Notes under the pieces: generated by a model
The model's input: the letters and a program-made list of their open reading frames with translations, nothing else
Databases searched by the model: none
Told to the model about the DNA's origin: nothing
Made by a program: the position numbers and the translations under genes
Assembly: GCA_921293015.1 (NCBI GenBank)
Contig: OV121086.1
Location: 47,943,402 to 48,007,401, forward strand
Origin: Phorcus lineatus
Taxonomy: Eukaryota; Mollusca; Gastropoda; Trochida; Trochidae
Direction of reading: 5' to 3'
DNA length: 64,000 nt
Shown: piece by piece, positions 11,610-24,013 of the stretch
Position numbering within the stretch: the stretch's first letter is position 1
How the letters are laid out: every line of letters starts with the position of its first letter

Positions 11610-11850
11610 ACAATCACCAAAAGACATACACCAAATGCCAGCAGCCAATTAACAGCCGCCAAAAGCTAAACACCAAACGCCAAAAGACAGGCGACAATCA
11701 CCAGCAGCCAGCAGCCAACAGCCAGCAGCCTGGTTTTACACTATGCCGACATAAACACTCTCATGGATAAAGCCACTAAACCTCATTTCCTCTTAATGTA
11801 TGGATCGGAGTTCAAGGGAACTATTGTGCAAATAAAACATTTATTCATAC
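11610..11850 (-). repeat. Dispersed repeat copy B with inverted GCCAGCA minisatellite
   Basis: The minisatellite module of copy A appears here inverted: 7-bp units of AGCAGCC/GCCAAAA type, then CCTGGTTTTACACTATGCCG. It is joined to ACATAAACACTCTC and CATTTCCTCTTAATGTATGG, which match copy C. In A the module starts straight after ACATAAA; in B it ends straight before ACATAAAC. ACATAAA could therefore be the insertion target. Confidence 0.6.
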
Positions 11851-12482
11851 GGAAACGTTTACGGATGCCTTGATCTACAGACGCTAGAAAAGCTATCACA
11901 ATGAAGTATTTCGTAACCTGTGAAAACTGAATTTGTAACATACTTGAACTTGAGCATTTTAATGGTAGTTTTCAACATCATCACACACAAACTGAAGCTC
12001 TTATTTACAACGGAATATATCATAATTTAGAAAAAAAATGTTTGATCGGCAATCGAAAATGGTTTACTAAATTACTTTAATTCATTCTTTCTGAATAAAA
12101 ATGAAACAATAACTAAACCGTGCAAGTGACAACTGTATAAGGGTGTGATATGAATGCGTGTCATCCTTTTCTGAGAACAAGTTTATTGAGGCATGACAAA
12201 GTAGAAGACACAATAGAAACATGAAAAGTTCTAGAACCGGAGAAACTCCAATATGCATGTGTTCTGTACATTAGTGTTCCTGTTATTTGTCAGATAAGTT
12301 GGTACCTACTGAATAGCATAGAAAAATGTGTTTTAGAAAACATCACGAACCAAGAACCCCAAATCTATGCAACATGTCTGATTTACGCTACTAATCAATA
12401 CATGGGAAAAGAGGAACTAAAGGACTGGTAACTGGATATACAGTAGGTTACGAGTGAGAAAGGATGAAATGAAACTAGCCAA
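11851..12482. other. No supported feature
   Basis: AT-rich sequence between copies B and C of the dispersed repeat. No exon or RNA gene is visible. Confidence 0.5.
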
Positions 12483-12660
12483 GACAGTGTAATACGTCTG
12501 AGTGCCGTATTACACTAGCGTCTGGTACGTATCCAGTATGAAAGCTAAGCATTTGTCTACAGACAAAAACACTCTCACGGATATAAGCCACAAAACCTCA
12601 TTTCCTGATAATGTATGGAATGCAATTTGAAGGAACTAGTCTGCAATGCAGGACCATTTT
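12483..12660 (+). repeat. Dispersed repeat copy C, without the minisatellite
   Basis: It matches the left part of copy A (GACAGTGTAATACGTCTGAG, then AAGCATTTGTCTACAGAC) and, without interruption, the right part of copy B (ACACTCTCACGG, CATTTCCTGATAATGTATGG, GGAACTAGT). It therefore looks like the version lacking the GGCTGCT module. Confidence 0.55.
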
Positions 12661-15085
12661 AGAAGGATACGTTTATGTCTCGATTTGAGCACATTGAACA
12701 GACTTTACTAAAGGTTAGTTAACAATATTTCTCCAAAATGATTAGTTTATTAATGAAATGAATTCATATGAAACTTTTTACTATTGCATTCATTCATAAT
12801 ATTTAAATGAACAGTAATCGTTCATATATCTTAAAATGTGACATCAGTTTAATATAACTAGAAATATGAGTAAAAATGTTAATATATAATTCAAATAATA
12901 CTTTTTGAGTTATTGTCTCGATTGAGAAACATCCATTAGAATGACAATGCTGTTTCTTGTGCATCTATATCAAGCCTTATAACGTGGAATTGGGGTGCCT
13001 TATACTTAAAAATTAACATTAGAGGAATTCACTTATTGTCAATATATTATATTCAGATGTATGAAGTGAAGAGAACATTACCATAGCAAGATACATATTT
13101 GATATATCTCTTATGTGTCAACGTTTTTTCACAACCTTTGCTATTTATCGTTATCATATACTAGTATGTAAATACACTACGATTATTAACAATACTTCGC
13201 ACAATTCAAAGTTTGGACAGATTTTTTTAACACTAAAACTTAAGTTGTTTGCACTTCAACGAACTCATAGGAACATGACCTGATGTTTAAGTTAGTTATA
13301 TCATCTGAATAAGGTTTTTCATCATCATACAATGGTTGAGCTTTTTAGAAAGATTGGTACTAATTCTAGAGAATATGTTTTAACCCTGCCTTTCAGCATA
13401 TATCTTTTTTATATACAATGTTGAAATAAAACAGAACTTCTGCATAATAAAATACGACAAATGTCAAATGAATAACTTGGGTCTGTTTAATATCAACATG
13501 ATTCAGGAAGTGGCTGACGATACAAATACTAAAGCGGCGTAATGATGAGACAACACTTTAGAAAGTCACAAGGCTGGTATGCATTTCATCATGTTATCAA
13601 ATCGGTTGAAAAGGTTGAGACTTTTAATTTCTGACTCATGCAGTGATAGTGTCACAATGATAGGATAAGTCAATAAAGTCTTAAAAATGTCAGATACAGA
13701 AGAACACACTATGAACATTGCTTCTTTGTTCTTGTTCTTAAGATTCCACTTGAATAATGTTCACACACGAACAGAAACTTTTACCTCAACGATACAAGAT
13801 GTACATGTATTCTGCGGACATAGCTTGCGCAAGTGACTTGCGAAAAATTAGGGTTGACTCAAGAAAATTATACAAGAAAAAATTACTAGATTTTATTTAG
13901 TTACTAAAAGACTATTGAACAAAAATAGAGAAGATGTATACCATTTTATGTTATATTCGCATGTTTTGGATTAACTATAAAGTTAAAGATTTCTAAAAAA
14001 TAAATTCAAAGGATAACTGCGTAGATAAGTAAATCAGAAGAGCGTTACATTTTCAGATCTTAAATAGTAGATTCTGAATAGTCTCTAATATTTTCCAGAA
14101 ATGACCAAGGGAAATTTTCGAGAATAACCATTTTGTCTCTGTCATGTGGTCAATACTTTGACGTAAACATTTTATGCTGTCAAAAAGTTAACGTTGTAAA
14201 GAGATAGCAAGGTATTTGATTATCGTGTTTGGGTAGGTCATTTGTTTTATCTATATAATACTAGATACATTTTGTGTACAATATCAGACAAATAAACGAT
14301 TTGACATCAAACGAGTAAAAACGAGTTATATAACGAAATATTGACGGGTTGAATAAACATGACCATTAACGGATATACTATGTTTTTACTCGTCTACAAT
14401 ATTCAAACAGATTCGCTGACAGTTTTCGAAACTAAGACGTCTTTTAGTTGAATGATGATGTGACGGTTACATTATCATATATAGCTACGTTACAGCTATA
14501 ACGTTTTTGACGTCACACTGAAACAAAGCTTGTATACCAATAAAAAAAGCCGAATACGTAACAGACGGCTATATACTACAGTTCAGATTACTCAAAACGC
14601 CAGTTGAATTTCAGTTGGAAAACTACAGCTCAAAACCTGGTGGACGTTAAAATAATAATTGTGATTTGTCCAAGAAAAGTTCCATCGAAAATGTAAATTC
14701 ATATGTGTTAATAGAACCAGACAATTGTGTCAGCAATATTACAAATATCAAGTCGCAAATACCAATGACTTAAACATTAGAACGAATCTTTACTGACTGG
14801 CACACCAGTAACCCACTACGTAACGGGCATTGTGTTAATGGAGCTGTCCTCTGATGTTTCCCGCCGTAATTAAATGTAAACAAGAAACAGTGACTAGTCC
14901 TATTTCTAATTATAAGATTCCACATTTCACATCTAGTTTACAGTGTGAGCTATAAAAAAATTGGCTGACTGATTCTCTATTGTGGGTTCAGAATCACATT
15001 CACATCATTTGATATGAGATACGTATTCTATATGATATTCAAACTCCGATATTTGACAATTACAAATGGTATCCTAATAATCTAA
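12661..15085. other. No supported gene
   Basis: AT-rich throughout. A perfect CRE octamer lies at 14508-14515. No array, exon or RNA gene is visible. Confidence 0.5.
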
Positions 15086-15137
15086 GTCTCCTTTTCATTT
15101 CATTAACTAAATTTTCATTTCAGAGTCTAATTGCGTG
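15086..15137 (+). repeat. Short dispersed repeat shared with 10965-11051
   Basis: It shares AGTCTCCTTTTCATTT and, further on, TTTTCATTTCAGAGTCTAAT with the minus strand at about 10967-11050; the two copies differ by an internal gap of about 30 bases. It is probably a truncated copy of the SINE-like family. Confidence 0.4.
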
Positions 15138-17450
15138 ACAGGCAAAGATTGAATAGCGTCCATCTTGGACCATTTGTACTTAAATTTTGCTCGAATATAA
15201 GCCTTCTTTTGTCTGGATCAGAGTTTATATCATTAGATTTATGACCATATATTCAGGTCACCCTTTGTCCGTGTAAATTTAGGACGGCTATATAATAAGC
15301 ATGCCTCAGGAATTTGCTGATGTTGACAAACCTAGTTTAATGCATGGTAATTTGCATATCATTTTATGTCACTAACGCGGCCGCGAGTAATGAATATATG
15401 AATTCATGCAATTCAGCTTGATTTTAACAGAAATTAACTTAGTGCTAAATTCGGTAATCCTGTGGCCTCAATGACTGACTTGACTGTCTTCCTTTGATAA
15501 CAATTTGGGATAGACAATGAAAAAGTATTTAATGAATTGATTAACACTAAAACACATGAGTGTTTTAAGAGTATAAAATTAACTCAATTTACTTAATTTA
15601 AATGCGGTAGATAAACCAATTTCATACATGACTTTCATAACTGCATTAAGTATTGTTGATGATAAAGATTTAAAGATAACATTTTACTATTTTTTACCCA
15701 AAGCACGTGTGAATATTGTTATTTATCATAACCTTTCTTACAAATAAAGATATTTTGTACTTTCTATAGACCCATCATCAAAAACCCTGTTTCAGCCCTG
15801 CAGGAGGGATAAGACGTATCATGTAATCGCCAAGAGCAAATACCTGTATCAGCCGGCCCTCCAGGGACTTACATTGTAAGCATTGCATTGATAATGCCAG
15901 CGACTCCACTAACAACGTAGTGAAATATTAATGAAAGATTGAAACTAAAGAATAACTGATGACACAAAATATTCACTGTCATACAGAATAAATGATGCTA
16001 CTATATTGATCTCTTCTTTCAAGATTCTTGGTTAAGATCCAAATACCCTGCAATGCATTAACACTCATTAATGAAATCCTCTAAAAGTTTTTGAAAATGG
16101 TAATTCGAATGTATGTATCCGAACACCTCAGTGATTCACGACGAGCTACATTTACTCACGGGGTCAAGTGGTCAAAATGACTTTATAAGGTATGTTCCAG
16201 TAATCACACGTGATTCGGGTTTCACGTTTCTGGGGTCATTATGCATTTTTGTGAAAATTAAGTTTGGGAAACTAGGAGTTATTACAGTAGTCTGGCGGTA
16301 TAATTGCTTAACACGAGATACAAATGAAAGCGAATGACTTATATACCTGAATATCAGACGTGGCATGTCAGACAAGAGACTGGAGTTGTATGGCTAATGT
16401 ATTGTACACACGCACATCGACATCACGGATATTGACTTCAGTCCGGTTGTTCCTATCAGAAGTAATACCCAAGAGTATGGCTGCTAATCGGCTTGAAGGT
16501 GGGCAGGGGAATCTATTTGACTTGCAAATTAACTGCGTCATGTCACTCATATTTCGAATACTGATAGTAAACATCACAACTACTTTAACTAAATACATCT
16601 TAATAGCAACACAAAAGGATAAAGATTTCTAAAACGTCCGCTCCTTGCGTAACTGGTTTTACAGATTTTTGATAATTAATGGAATAATTCACTTTGTTAC
16701 CAGTCAAGACTGTTTTGACTCCATACTCAATATCACATAAATTACATTTTCAACGAATTGGCTTTCCCTTTCTTAAAACTACATTAACATTAAATTTTAT
16801 TATGCCCATGCTTGCTTAATTCGTACCCCTTGAATCGATGAAGGATAAATGACTAATTTTAGATAACTTCTTACTGTCTTTGTATTAAAAGAACATGGAG
16901 AACTCAGCAAACTCACTCAAAGGCGTGTCCCTGTGCATTTCCAGACAACTTAACAAGATTTGGAATTTTGAGCAATATAGCTATAGATAGATATCGCATA
17001 ACTTAATGTTTATTTCATCCCAAATTAATAAAGTCATATAGACTCTCTTGATTTCACTATAAGATTAAGAAACGTATCTTTCAGGAAACGTTGGAGATCT
17101 GTAATGCATTGATACTAATCACAATAATAGACACTTACGTTCATATTTTATAAATGTCTCTAAAATCCATATATAGATCCTCTAGTATAGATATTTTCAA
17201 CGAATAACAAAACGCTTGCCAATTCTCTGCTGCGCCATGTTTTGAAATGAGCGCAACATAAGGTCATTGATGAAAAGTTCATTGAAAAAATGTTATTGAA
17301 TAATCAAGTACATGCATTTTTATCGATAAAGAATATTTGATTACATGTTAAGAAGGAAAACAAGTTTTGAAAATTTCTATACAGTAAGTAAATTAAGACA
17401 ATTTCTAAAAGATTAATACTTCGATCATTATATTGATTTTAAGAGATATT
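15138..17450. other. No supported gene; overlapping chance frames at 16.1-16.6 kb
   Basis: Plus frames at 16113-16337 and 16360-16632 and their minus shadows lie in a slightly less AT-rich patch, but none has good splice signals or a recognisable motif. A GTGAGT-type string on the minus strand at 16915 follows only a 14-base segment. Confidence 0.4.
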
Positions 17451-17651
17451 TTATGCGCACATAAGTAAATCAAAACTGTTTAAAAATTGTGATTTAAAAA
17501 AACATATCTGTAGGTTAATTTTCATGTCAAAGTTAATAAATTTCAAACAGTCCATTTTGCATGTTACGATGACTGTCATTGAACATGGGCGGACGGAAAA
17601 ATAGACGAGAGTTTCGTAGGTTGGGGAATAAAAAGCATAATTATAAGTGAC
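17451..17651 (-). CDS. Possible second exon of the signal-peptide gene
   Basis: After a plausible acceptor (GGTTTCATTGTTTAAG) the frame opens in phase 0 and reads VTYNYAFYSPTYETLVYFSV, then RPCSMTVIVTCKMDCLKF, an extracellular-looking Cys-containing sequence. Phase 0 matches the end of the signal-peptide exon at 18844, so the two could be joined. The string YFSVRPC loosely recalls the farnesoic-acid O-methyltransferase-like extracellular domain common in molluscs, but the match is too short to name. No good donor is seen: GTAACA after SMTVI is the best. After residue 45 the frame becomes AT-driven up to its stop. Confidence 0.25.
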   Translation of the reverse strand, partial: VTYNYAFYSPTYETLVYFSVRPCSMTVIVTCKMDCLKFINFDMKINLQICFFKSQFLNSFDLLMCA

Positions 17652-18734
17652 CTTAAACAATGAAACCAGATGGTTACCAGAACCAAAGCAATGCATACCA
17701 TAATGATCATACGTAATCAAACGTTCCCACTTTACAATTCAATTACCATAATGAAATGGTCAGAGTCTATACGTTTACTTAGACAAACGGGATAATCATG
17801 TCTGTCTAATTATTTGTCTGTAAACGCTCGACAACATCACGAACACGAACTTCTTGAATACCTTTTTCGTCTCGCAGATGTAATAGAGAATTAGTTACTA
17901 AGCGCTACAGAAAATGGATGCTGGTATGTGGGTGTTTAGATACTTGATATCGATGACTGTTACGAAATGGTATGATTGTCTTCATATCTTCAATATCACC
18001 CGAGCTAAAGCAGTACCGGAATCCTAACTTATTTTGTTTAATTTACTTTGCATTATAGGCAAGCACCAAGAATATGTCATTTCTACAAAGTTTACAAGTA
18101 TTTGCCACTTCCATTGATTACTCACGATGTCATAGTTAATATCAAATCAGCAAACAACCATTTCGAAGTATATATGTGCGCAAAAGAAAAAGGTTATCTT
18201 AAATATGAGTTTGAAACCTAATACCGCAACCTTTTAGTTCGACTGTCAACACACAAATTTATTTAGTTACAATTCCTATTCAAATGCGCAAAGGTATATG
18301 TGACATTTCAAGAATGAAAGAAAATAAGGTAGTAATACGGAGGGTTCATTATGACATATAATTAGAAAAATACTTTACATAATAAGATATAAAATTATGA
18401 AACACAGATTTTATGCATTTCTTAGGGTCAACCAAAGACAATAATATGATATGAGGACTTTGTTAAAAAGACCACAAGCCTATTGAAACCAAATATGATA
18501 TTTTGCATTTACATGACGTGGAATGCTGATAATAAATTCCATGAAAACCAAACTTTATTCCTCTGAATCATCAGTTTTGAGTGTGTGCATCTTTTGATTT
18601 AAAGTGTTTATAAGACCAAATGTTTTGTTTGTATCGTGCTCATTTTCATTTTATTCATCACATGAAAAGTTTCAAAAAGGCAAAAGAAGATTTCAGTATA
18701 CGACGGAACAAGAAAAAATTAAGGAGTAAGCATT

Positions 18735-18755
18735 TACAATAAAGAAGTTGTTATC
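18735..18755 (+). repeat. Relic of the inverted-repeat retroelement family
   Basis: TACAATAAAGAAGTTG followed by TTATC matches the arm of the element at 49098-49269 with a single base missing. It lies about 90 bases downstream, in the minus-strand sense, of the signal-peptide exon, inside its presumed first intron. Confidence 0.45.
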
Positions 18756-18843
18756 AAGAAAACCCTGCGTATCGTATACATTTCACTTCCAAATATCATT
18801 TCTTTGGGAATTAGCATACTGGTTATACAGAATGATGACTTAC

Positions 18844-18912
18844 CTTATCCGTTCCACTTAAAATGAAAAAAAGAGAAGTTATAATAACTATTCCTTTACC
18901 TATGAACACCAT
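18844..18912 (-). CDS. First coding exon of a secreted protein (signal peptide)
   Basis: On the minus strand an ATG in a good Kozak context (CAAAATGG) opens a 23-codon frame that ends exactly at a consensus donor, GATAAG|GTAAGT, in phase 0. The peptide is a textbook signal sequence: MVFIGKG, then a hydrophobic core IVIITSLFFIL, then small residues SGT before DK, so cleavage is likely near the exon end. The leader just upstream (18913 to about 19000) is less AT-rich, as expected of a 5' UTR. No TATA box is evident at once upstream; one lies about 960 bases away at 19873-19880 on the same strand. The mature protein would be encoded to the left. Ion-channel, toxin or enzyme identity cannot be guessed from this exon. 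Confidence 0.55.
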
Positions 18913-19262
18913 TTTGAAAGTAAACTTTCCATCCGGAGACAGATGCCGAGACATGTAGAGGTCGAGCACAACGCTTCAGTTAGCACATCGTCGTAAAACA
19001 GTAACAGCGATCATTTCGCACATACAGCAATTAAAGTCTTGGTTGCAGTTTTCATTTCATACACTATACTAAACTGTTAAAACTATTCTCTTGGAAAATG
19101 AAAATGTCAATAACTCCTTGCTTTCAATCGACACTGGATACTTTTTGTGTAGTCACTTAGCTATATGCTTGACAAGTCAAATTTACTTCTCAGTCCACAT
19201 TAAGTTTCCAAGTGAATTTAAATCTTGATTGATCTGCTTTACTAATCATATCACCCACAAAG

Positions 19263-19325
19263 GTCGTAATATGCATAAATCTAATCTTTATATCCCGACT
19301 GTTGGTTGCACGAAGGTAACAAAAG
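19263..19325 (+). CDS. Internal exon candidate
   Basis: The 63-base segment ends at a strong donor (AAAAG|GTGAGT). Its acceptor (CCCACAAAG) is weak in pyrimidines but is preceded at about 17 bases by TACTAAT, close to a consensus branch point. The open frame needs two bases from its start and leaves one base (G), encoding RNMHKSNLYIPTVGCTKVTK. That terminal G joins in phase with the exon at 24014, forming a Val codon. The frame also stays open past the donor, so this may be chance. Confidence 0.3.
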
Positions 19326-19479
19326 GTGAGTATGTAATCCAATGGTCCAATCCGCACTTTATGTTTTAATTTTTAACTGAACGTCATGCTGAATTCAATT
19401 GTCTCAAATATTAAAGATGTCAAACTAAGGAAGGCATAAGCAGAACCATTGCCGCGCATGTCATCAAAGAAAATTCACT

Positions 19480-19583
19480 ATGACTGTATCCAAATCCTCG
19501 CAAAATGCGTTGGGTTTCCAATGGTTCAACCTCTGGGCTGTTCAATCAACCGTTGTGGGTCAATTTAGGCAACAGCTTTTTAC
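19480..19583 (+). CDS. Possible first coding exon
   Basis: A 34-codon frame from ATG 19480 (A at -3) ends at a consensus-like donor (TTTTTAC|GTAAGT), leaving two bases. The peptide starts MTVSKSSQNALGFQWFNLW and is polar and aromatic rather than AT-driven. The region is GC-richer than its flanks. There is no TATA box or domain to support it. On the other strand this interval would lie upstream of the signal-peptide exon, so it may simply be promoter sequence. Confidence 0.25.
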
Positions 19584-19659
19584 GTAAGTAGTTTCTCATT
19601 AGATATTGTCCTTTTAAACTTGGAAGTCACGGAAAAGGTGTTCGGAGAGCGAGGAAATG

Positions 19660-19990
19660 AACTCTTGCGTCCAGTCTCCACACTTGCACCCGTCGTCCAG
19701 TTTGCACCTGACGGTCCAGGTTACTACTTAGGTTAGAACGCCTCACCTGTCAAACTCACATCTAGGGGTTCATTAATGTTTCCAGGTGAGAGAGCAATGT
19801 AGACATTCAGCACAATATGTCATAGGGACTCACCTTGGCCAGGTAAACATTGTACATGGTCTGTCACCTCCACTTATATAGCTGTACGTGATGTGCTTAC
19901 ACTAAGCATAATACCAATGGGTTTTGCATGAACTAACCATCTTCTTCAGATTATAATGTTTCATTCAACCAAAAGAAAACTCCAGGTGAC
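19660..19990. promoter_or_regulatory. E-box cluster with a minus-strand TATA box
   Basis: CACCTG/CAGGTG E-boxes occur at 19705-19710, 19744-19749, 19783-19788 and 19983-19988, and GTCCAG is repeated three times between about 19670 and 19730. TATATAAG lies at 19873-19880 on the minus strand, followed about 40 bases on by a consensus donor CCAAG|GTGAGT (exon end 19834). This fits a short noncoding first exon for the minus-strand signal-peptide gene, or an enhancer. CAGGTG sites bind bHLH, Snail and ZEB factors in animals; which one acts here cannot be told. Confidence 0.35.
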
Positions 19991-22299
19991 ACCAAGCGTA
20001 TTATCTATAGGATCGTATATGTATGACCAATCGTTTTCAGACTATGCTGTCATGTCCAAACTTAAGAAAATTCAAGATAACTATTTTCTACAAAATAAAA
20101 TCCTATCCACCCAAATGACATTTCTCTCCTAAGGAATGTTCTCATAGTCCGATAATAATAAAGACTTGAACAATCATTGATGGTTGAATGCTTACAAAAA
20201 GATAAAGTAAGATCGTGATACTAACATACTTACAGAAAAAAGAGTATTATCGGTTAAATAGGGTAAATGGGTTAACAATAATAACATTGTATCATTCTAT
20301 CACATGATTATAAAAGGAATATTGGATAAGAACAAAACTCTCTTTTATGTAAAAGATTAAATAGAGTGTATCGTTCCGATTATAGAGCTCTAGCATATGT
20401 AGAGATAATTAGAGTTTATCGGTGGATATTCATATTATCATCCTAGAGTTTTGAAATGTAAACAGCTTCTCACATATTTTATAATTGCTCCATATAAGGT
20501 TTCATAGTCGTAGGACGAGTTTATAATAAACAGGCGTAGCTGATGACAATACTGTTGTGAGAGCATGACACGTGCAATTTTTATACCATGATAGCATTTT
20601 CTCCATCCTACTCTTTTATATCTTTGGTCATATGATATGGTAGAAGGCTTTGGTTTCATTATTACAATTTTCTTACATCAGTTGACAAACCCTTGTGAAA
20701 AATATCAACTCTTTATAAACTTCTTATCGTTTCGTTTTAATCTCCTGATGTTAAAAGATTCAAGTGATATCAGGACACAGAAGCTAAGGGAACCCCTCTA
20801 GAATACTAAGTATGTGTTTATAATGAATGCATGAGACAAAATCTCTATATTAATTACCGCACGCACCACAGACCAATTTTTATTGAAATATGATTTTGAC
20901 TTATCATTAAACAGATAATCAAACTCCATTGGCAACAACTTCTTTTTAACATTATATCAAAAAGCACTCATCGTATATACAAACAACGTCATGCGTCATT
21001 TAAATCATTCTTAAAATTGTCCTTGGATCCCCAGTACTAGTTATAATCTTTATCTTAACTAAGATAATTCAAAATCAAATTTAACATTAGTAAATTTGCA
21101 GAAACCACAAAAACGACAAGTGCTTCAATAGTGCAATCACATTGTTAATGATATGTTTATATCATATTCCTTTATGTTGGAGGTATAATTCCAATGATTA
21201 AACGTGTTGACTCTGTGTCATAAACATCATGTTTGTTTGTCTGATATTCGATCATGTTTTAGTTTGGCCGAACAGAGAGATTTTATGGTGTTTCAAATGT
21301 TTTCGTTCGAAGGTTCACGTTCACGTGTTCCTTCCGCCTTTCTCTCTTGTCATTTCGGTGTTCTTACTATCTTACAGTTTTCTATAAATAAACATTTGTA
21401 TGATTATAAAATTCATTCATCAAAATGACACTTTGACAAGTCTGTTCATTTGGCTGTCGCGTATGAATGTAATATATAATGGACAAAATTAATGATTTAT
21501 TTATTAATGATTGATTGATATTTGATTACAGTATCAATGAATTAATATCATCATAAACTATTTCAAGATGTTCATATTTGCTTTGCTATTTTGCCCAGTG
21601 TACTTTTTTTATGAATGAATACGAAACCAGGGTTAATTTATTTAAAATCACATTTCGCTTCTAATGTACAAATGTGTTCAACGTTCACCAACATGTATTC
21701 AAAGATGTCAACCTAACAATCTTAACCAGAAATAATTTTACGTAACAGTATCAAACTTATACTAATCATTTAAAAAATCTGATTTGAAACCGTATCAGTG
21801 TTTTAACATGTACAACAAAACAGGAACTATAAGAAGATGTATTGATATTTATTTAATGAGTGACTCGACGAATATATCTTGACAGATGATATACGTTTTT
21901 GTAGAACAGTTTTATCATAACTTATTACCGGACAGGAGAAATGAAATACGTCAATTTATTGACCTAGTGTCCTTATTTCCCCACAACTGATATGTATCAA
22001 GTAACAACAAGTAGTCAATAGTTTCTTCCAATAGGAAAGATTCCATAAAATTTATATCCGATCACTAGTAATTTCAACCGCATTTACATTCCATCCATAG
22101 TTTAAGCCAATTCCGCCATACACAGATAAATTAAATGGTAAAATGATAAATACCGTGATGAAAATATTGGTTATTAATTGTCATCTTCATAACAACCTAA
22201 ATGATAGAACAAAATGAATTAAAATACTCAAAACGTTTATCTCATACCAAAGTTAAATGATTTTGAAATGAATATCAAACTAAACTTGATTGTTGGACA
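19991..22299. other. No supported gene
   Basis: AT-rich. Frames at 20438-20659 (minus) and 21204-21428 (plus) are of chance length without splice support. No arrays or long palindromes are visible. Confidence 0.5.
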
Positions 22300-22535
22300 C
22301 TGTCGAATTATTGATTACTCTTGACTTATAAACATTATACTGTAAATTGTAAACTCCCAAAAGCATTTATTTCTCTCGAATCGTTTTCTCGGGATCCCTG
22401 GATCACTGTCAACGTCCTTGATTATTCTCAACATCACTGAGTAATTATAAATGTCATTGATTACGCCCAACACCACCGAGCACACATCGTTTCTGATTAT
22501 GATCAGCATCAACGTCATCGACCTCTCTCAATGGA
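22300..22535. repeat. Strongly diverged minisatellite, roughly 35-40 bp period
   Basis: Related text recurs along the stretch: GTCGAATTATTGATTACTC, GTCCTTGATTATTCTCAACA, GTCATTGATTACGCCCAACA, then CTGATTATGATCAGCATCAA. Each is followed by a short CAC/GAG-rich spacer. The copies are too diverged for exact borders. Confidence 0.35.
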
Positions 22536-24013
22536 AACATCATTTCATCACAATTTTTTCCTTAGAATAATTTCTTTATCAAACATTCATTAACTCTCCG
22601 CATGATCAATTATCAACTTAGCTGTCAGCCTATGTCACAAAATTAAAAGATTTCAAACTTTGTATACATAATTATATTTCGAAAATTCGCAGGTAGCAAA
22701 TGCAAGTCTTTGAAAATCGATTACACATATAAACCACAATGTCACAATAAATCTTCTTAACGTATGGCTCATGGCTCAAATATGCAACTGCGATCGTAAC
22801 TTGTCTATTCAGCGTTAATTGATTCGCTTTTCGGTGGCATGTTATCGCCTTATCCAATGAAGTGACTTTAGGCGAGAGCGAGGTCATGAGACGACTGTTC
22901 ACAGGTAAAGACACAAGATAGGCTGATAGAAAAGATAACATCTGCAGGTTGATGGGTCAAGTTTCATGTCAACAGCGCTGATACAAACCCCCTGGTCCGT
23001 GCGGCTGTCTATCGCGCTGTCATCTATTTGTCACCAGATAGTAACTCGTCTAGTGATTCTGCAGTTTTGCTCACAGGCGTCGGTCAATATCTTTGGTAAC
23101 ACGAGTTCATGTAACACATGATGTACTTAATGGTAGCCACTGGGTGCTCCTTTCCAAATGGAGAATCACTTGTTTACTTGATTCATTATGATAATCTATC
23201 CTAGGTTGTCTTATACTTTCCGTTTTTCCCACCTTATGAAATTGGCATTTGTTATTTCTACATCTGTTACGGGTGCTATCGTTATGGCAGACGTGTTTTT
23301 TTAAAGAATGTAACTGGCATTCTTAATATACCATGTTGTTGTTAGCTAAATATATCAAACAATGTATACGTATGTATCGTAAATAATCCAAGTCCTGCCT
23401 CATACTCTGTACATAATACATTATTGCACTGTACATTTATGTAGATGAGGGGCTCACGGAGCCCAAGTCTCAAACAAACTTCTGTTCCTATTCTGTTCTG
23501 TTCTTAATTCCTTAAATGCCATTCTCATGGAAAACAAAATAAAGAGTTTGAAAGTTGTCCTTTTGTTTAATCAAAAGGTGATACTAATATGGTATAAAAG
23601 TTATTATTTTTCGATTTGGGTACAACTCCGTGCAATACGTTTTAGTAAGCAATAAACCAGTAATATCTTAAAAATGACCTAATGATAGAACCTTGAAATA
23701 GTATTTTATAACAACTTCATAAAGCCATTAGAAAGCAAAAACGTAATTTGTACATTATGCATTCCGTATCTCAATAGTCATGAACGTGTAAGTTTTAATC
23801 TGTCAATATAATTTGTAGCTTAGTTAAGCTAAGCCATTATGCATGTTATGTCATTCTCAAACAAATTTGTAATAATATACCATACCAACAATTTGAAATT
23901 AATGACGAAACCAAGTAGAATTGTGTTATCATTTGAGTGTTTCACCTGACACCTGTGTATCTTTCAAATTGTCACTATTTGCATAAGTCATTAACTGCAA
24001 TCTTATCTCCTAG
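22536..24013. other. No supported gene
   Basis: A slightly less AT-rich patch at 22780-23100 contains a minus-strand 89-codon frame of chance length (22672-22941). Nothing else is supported. Confidence 0.45.
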
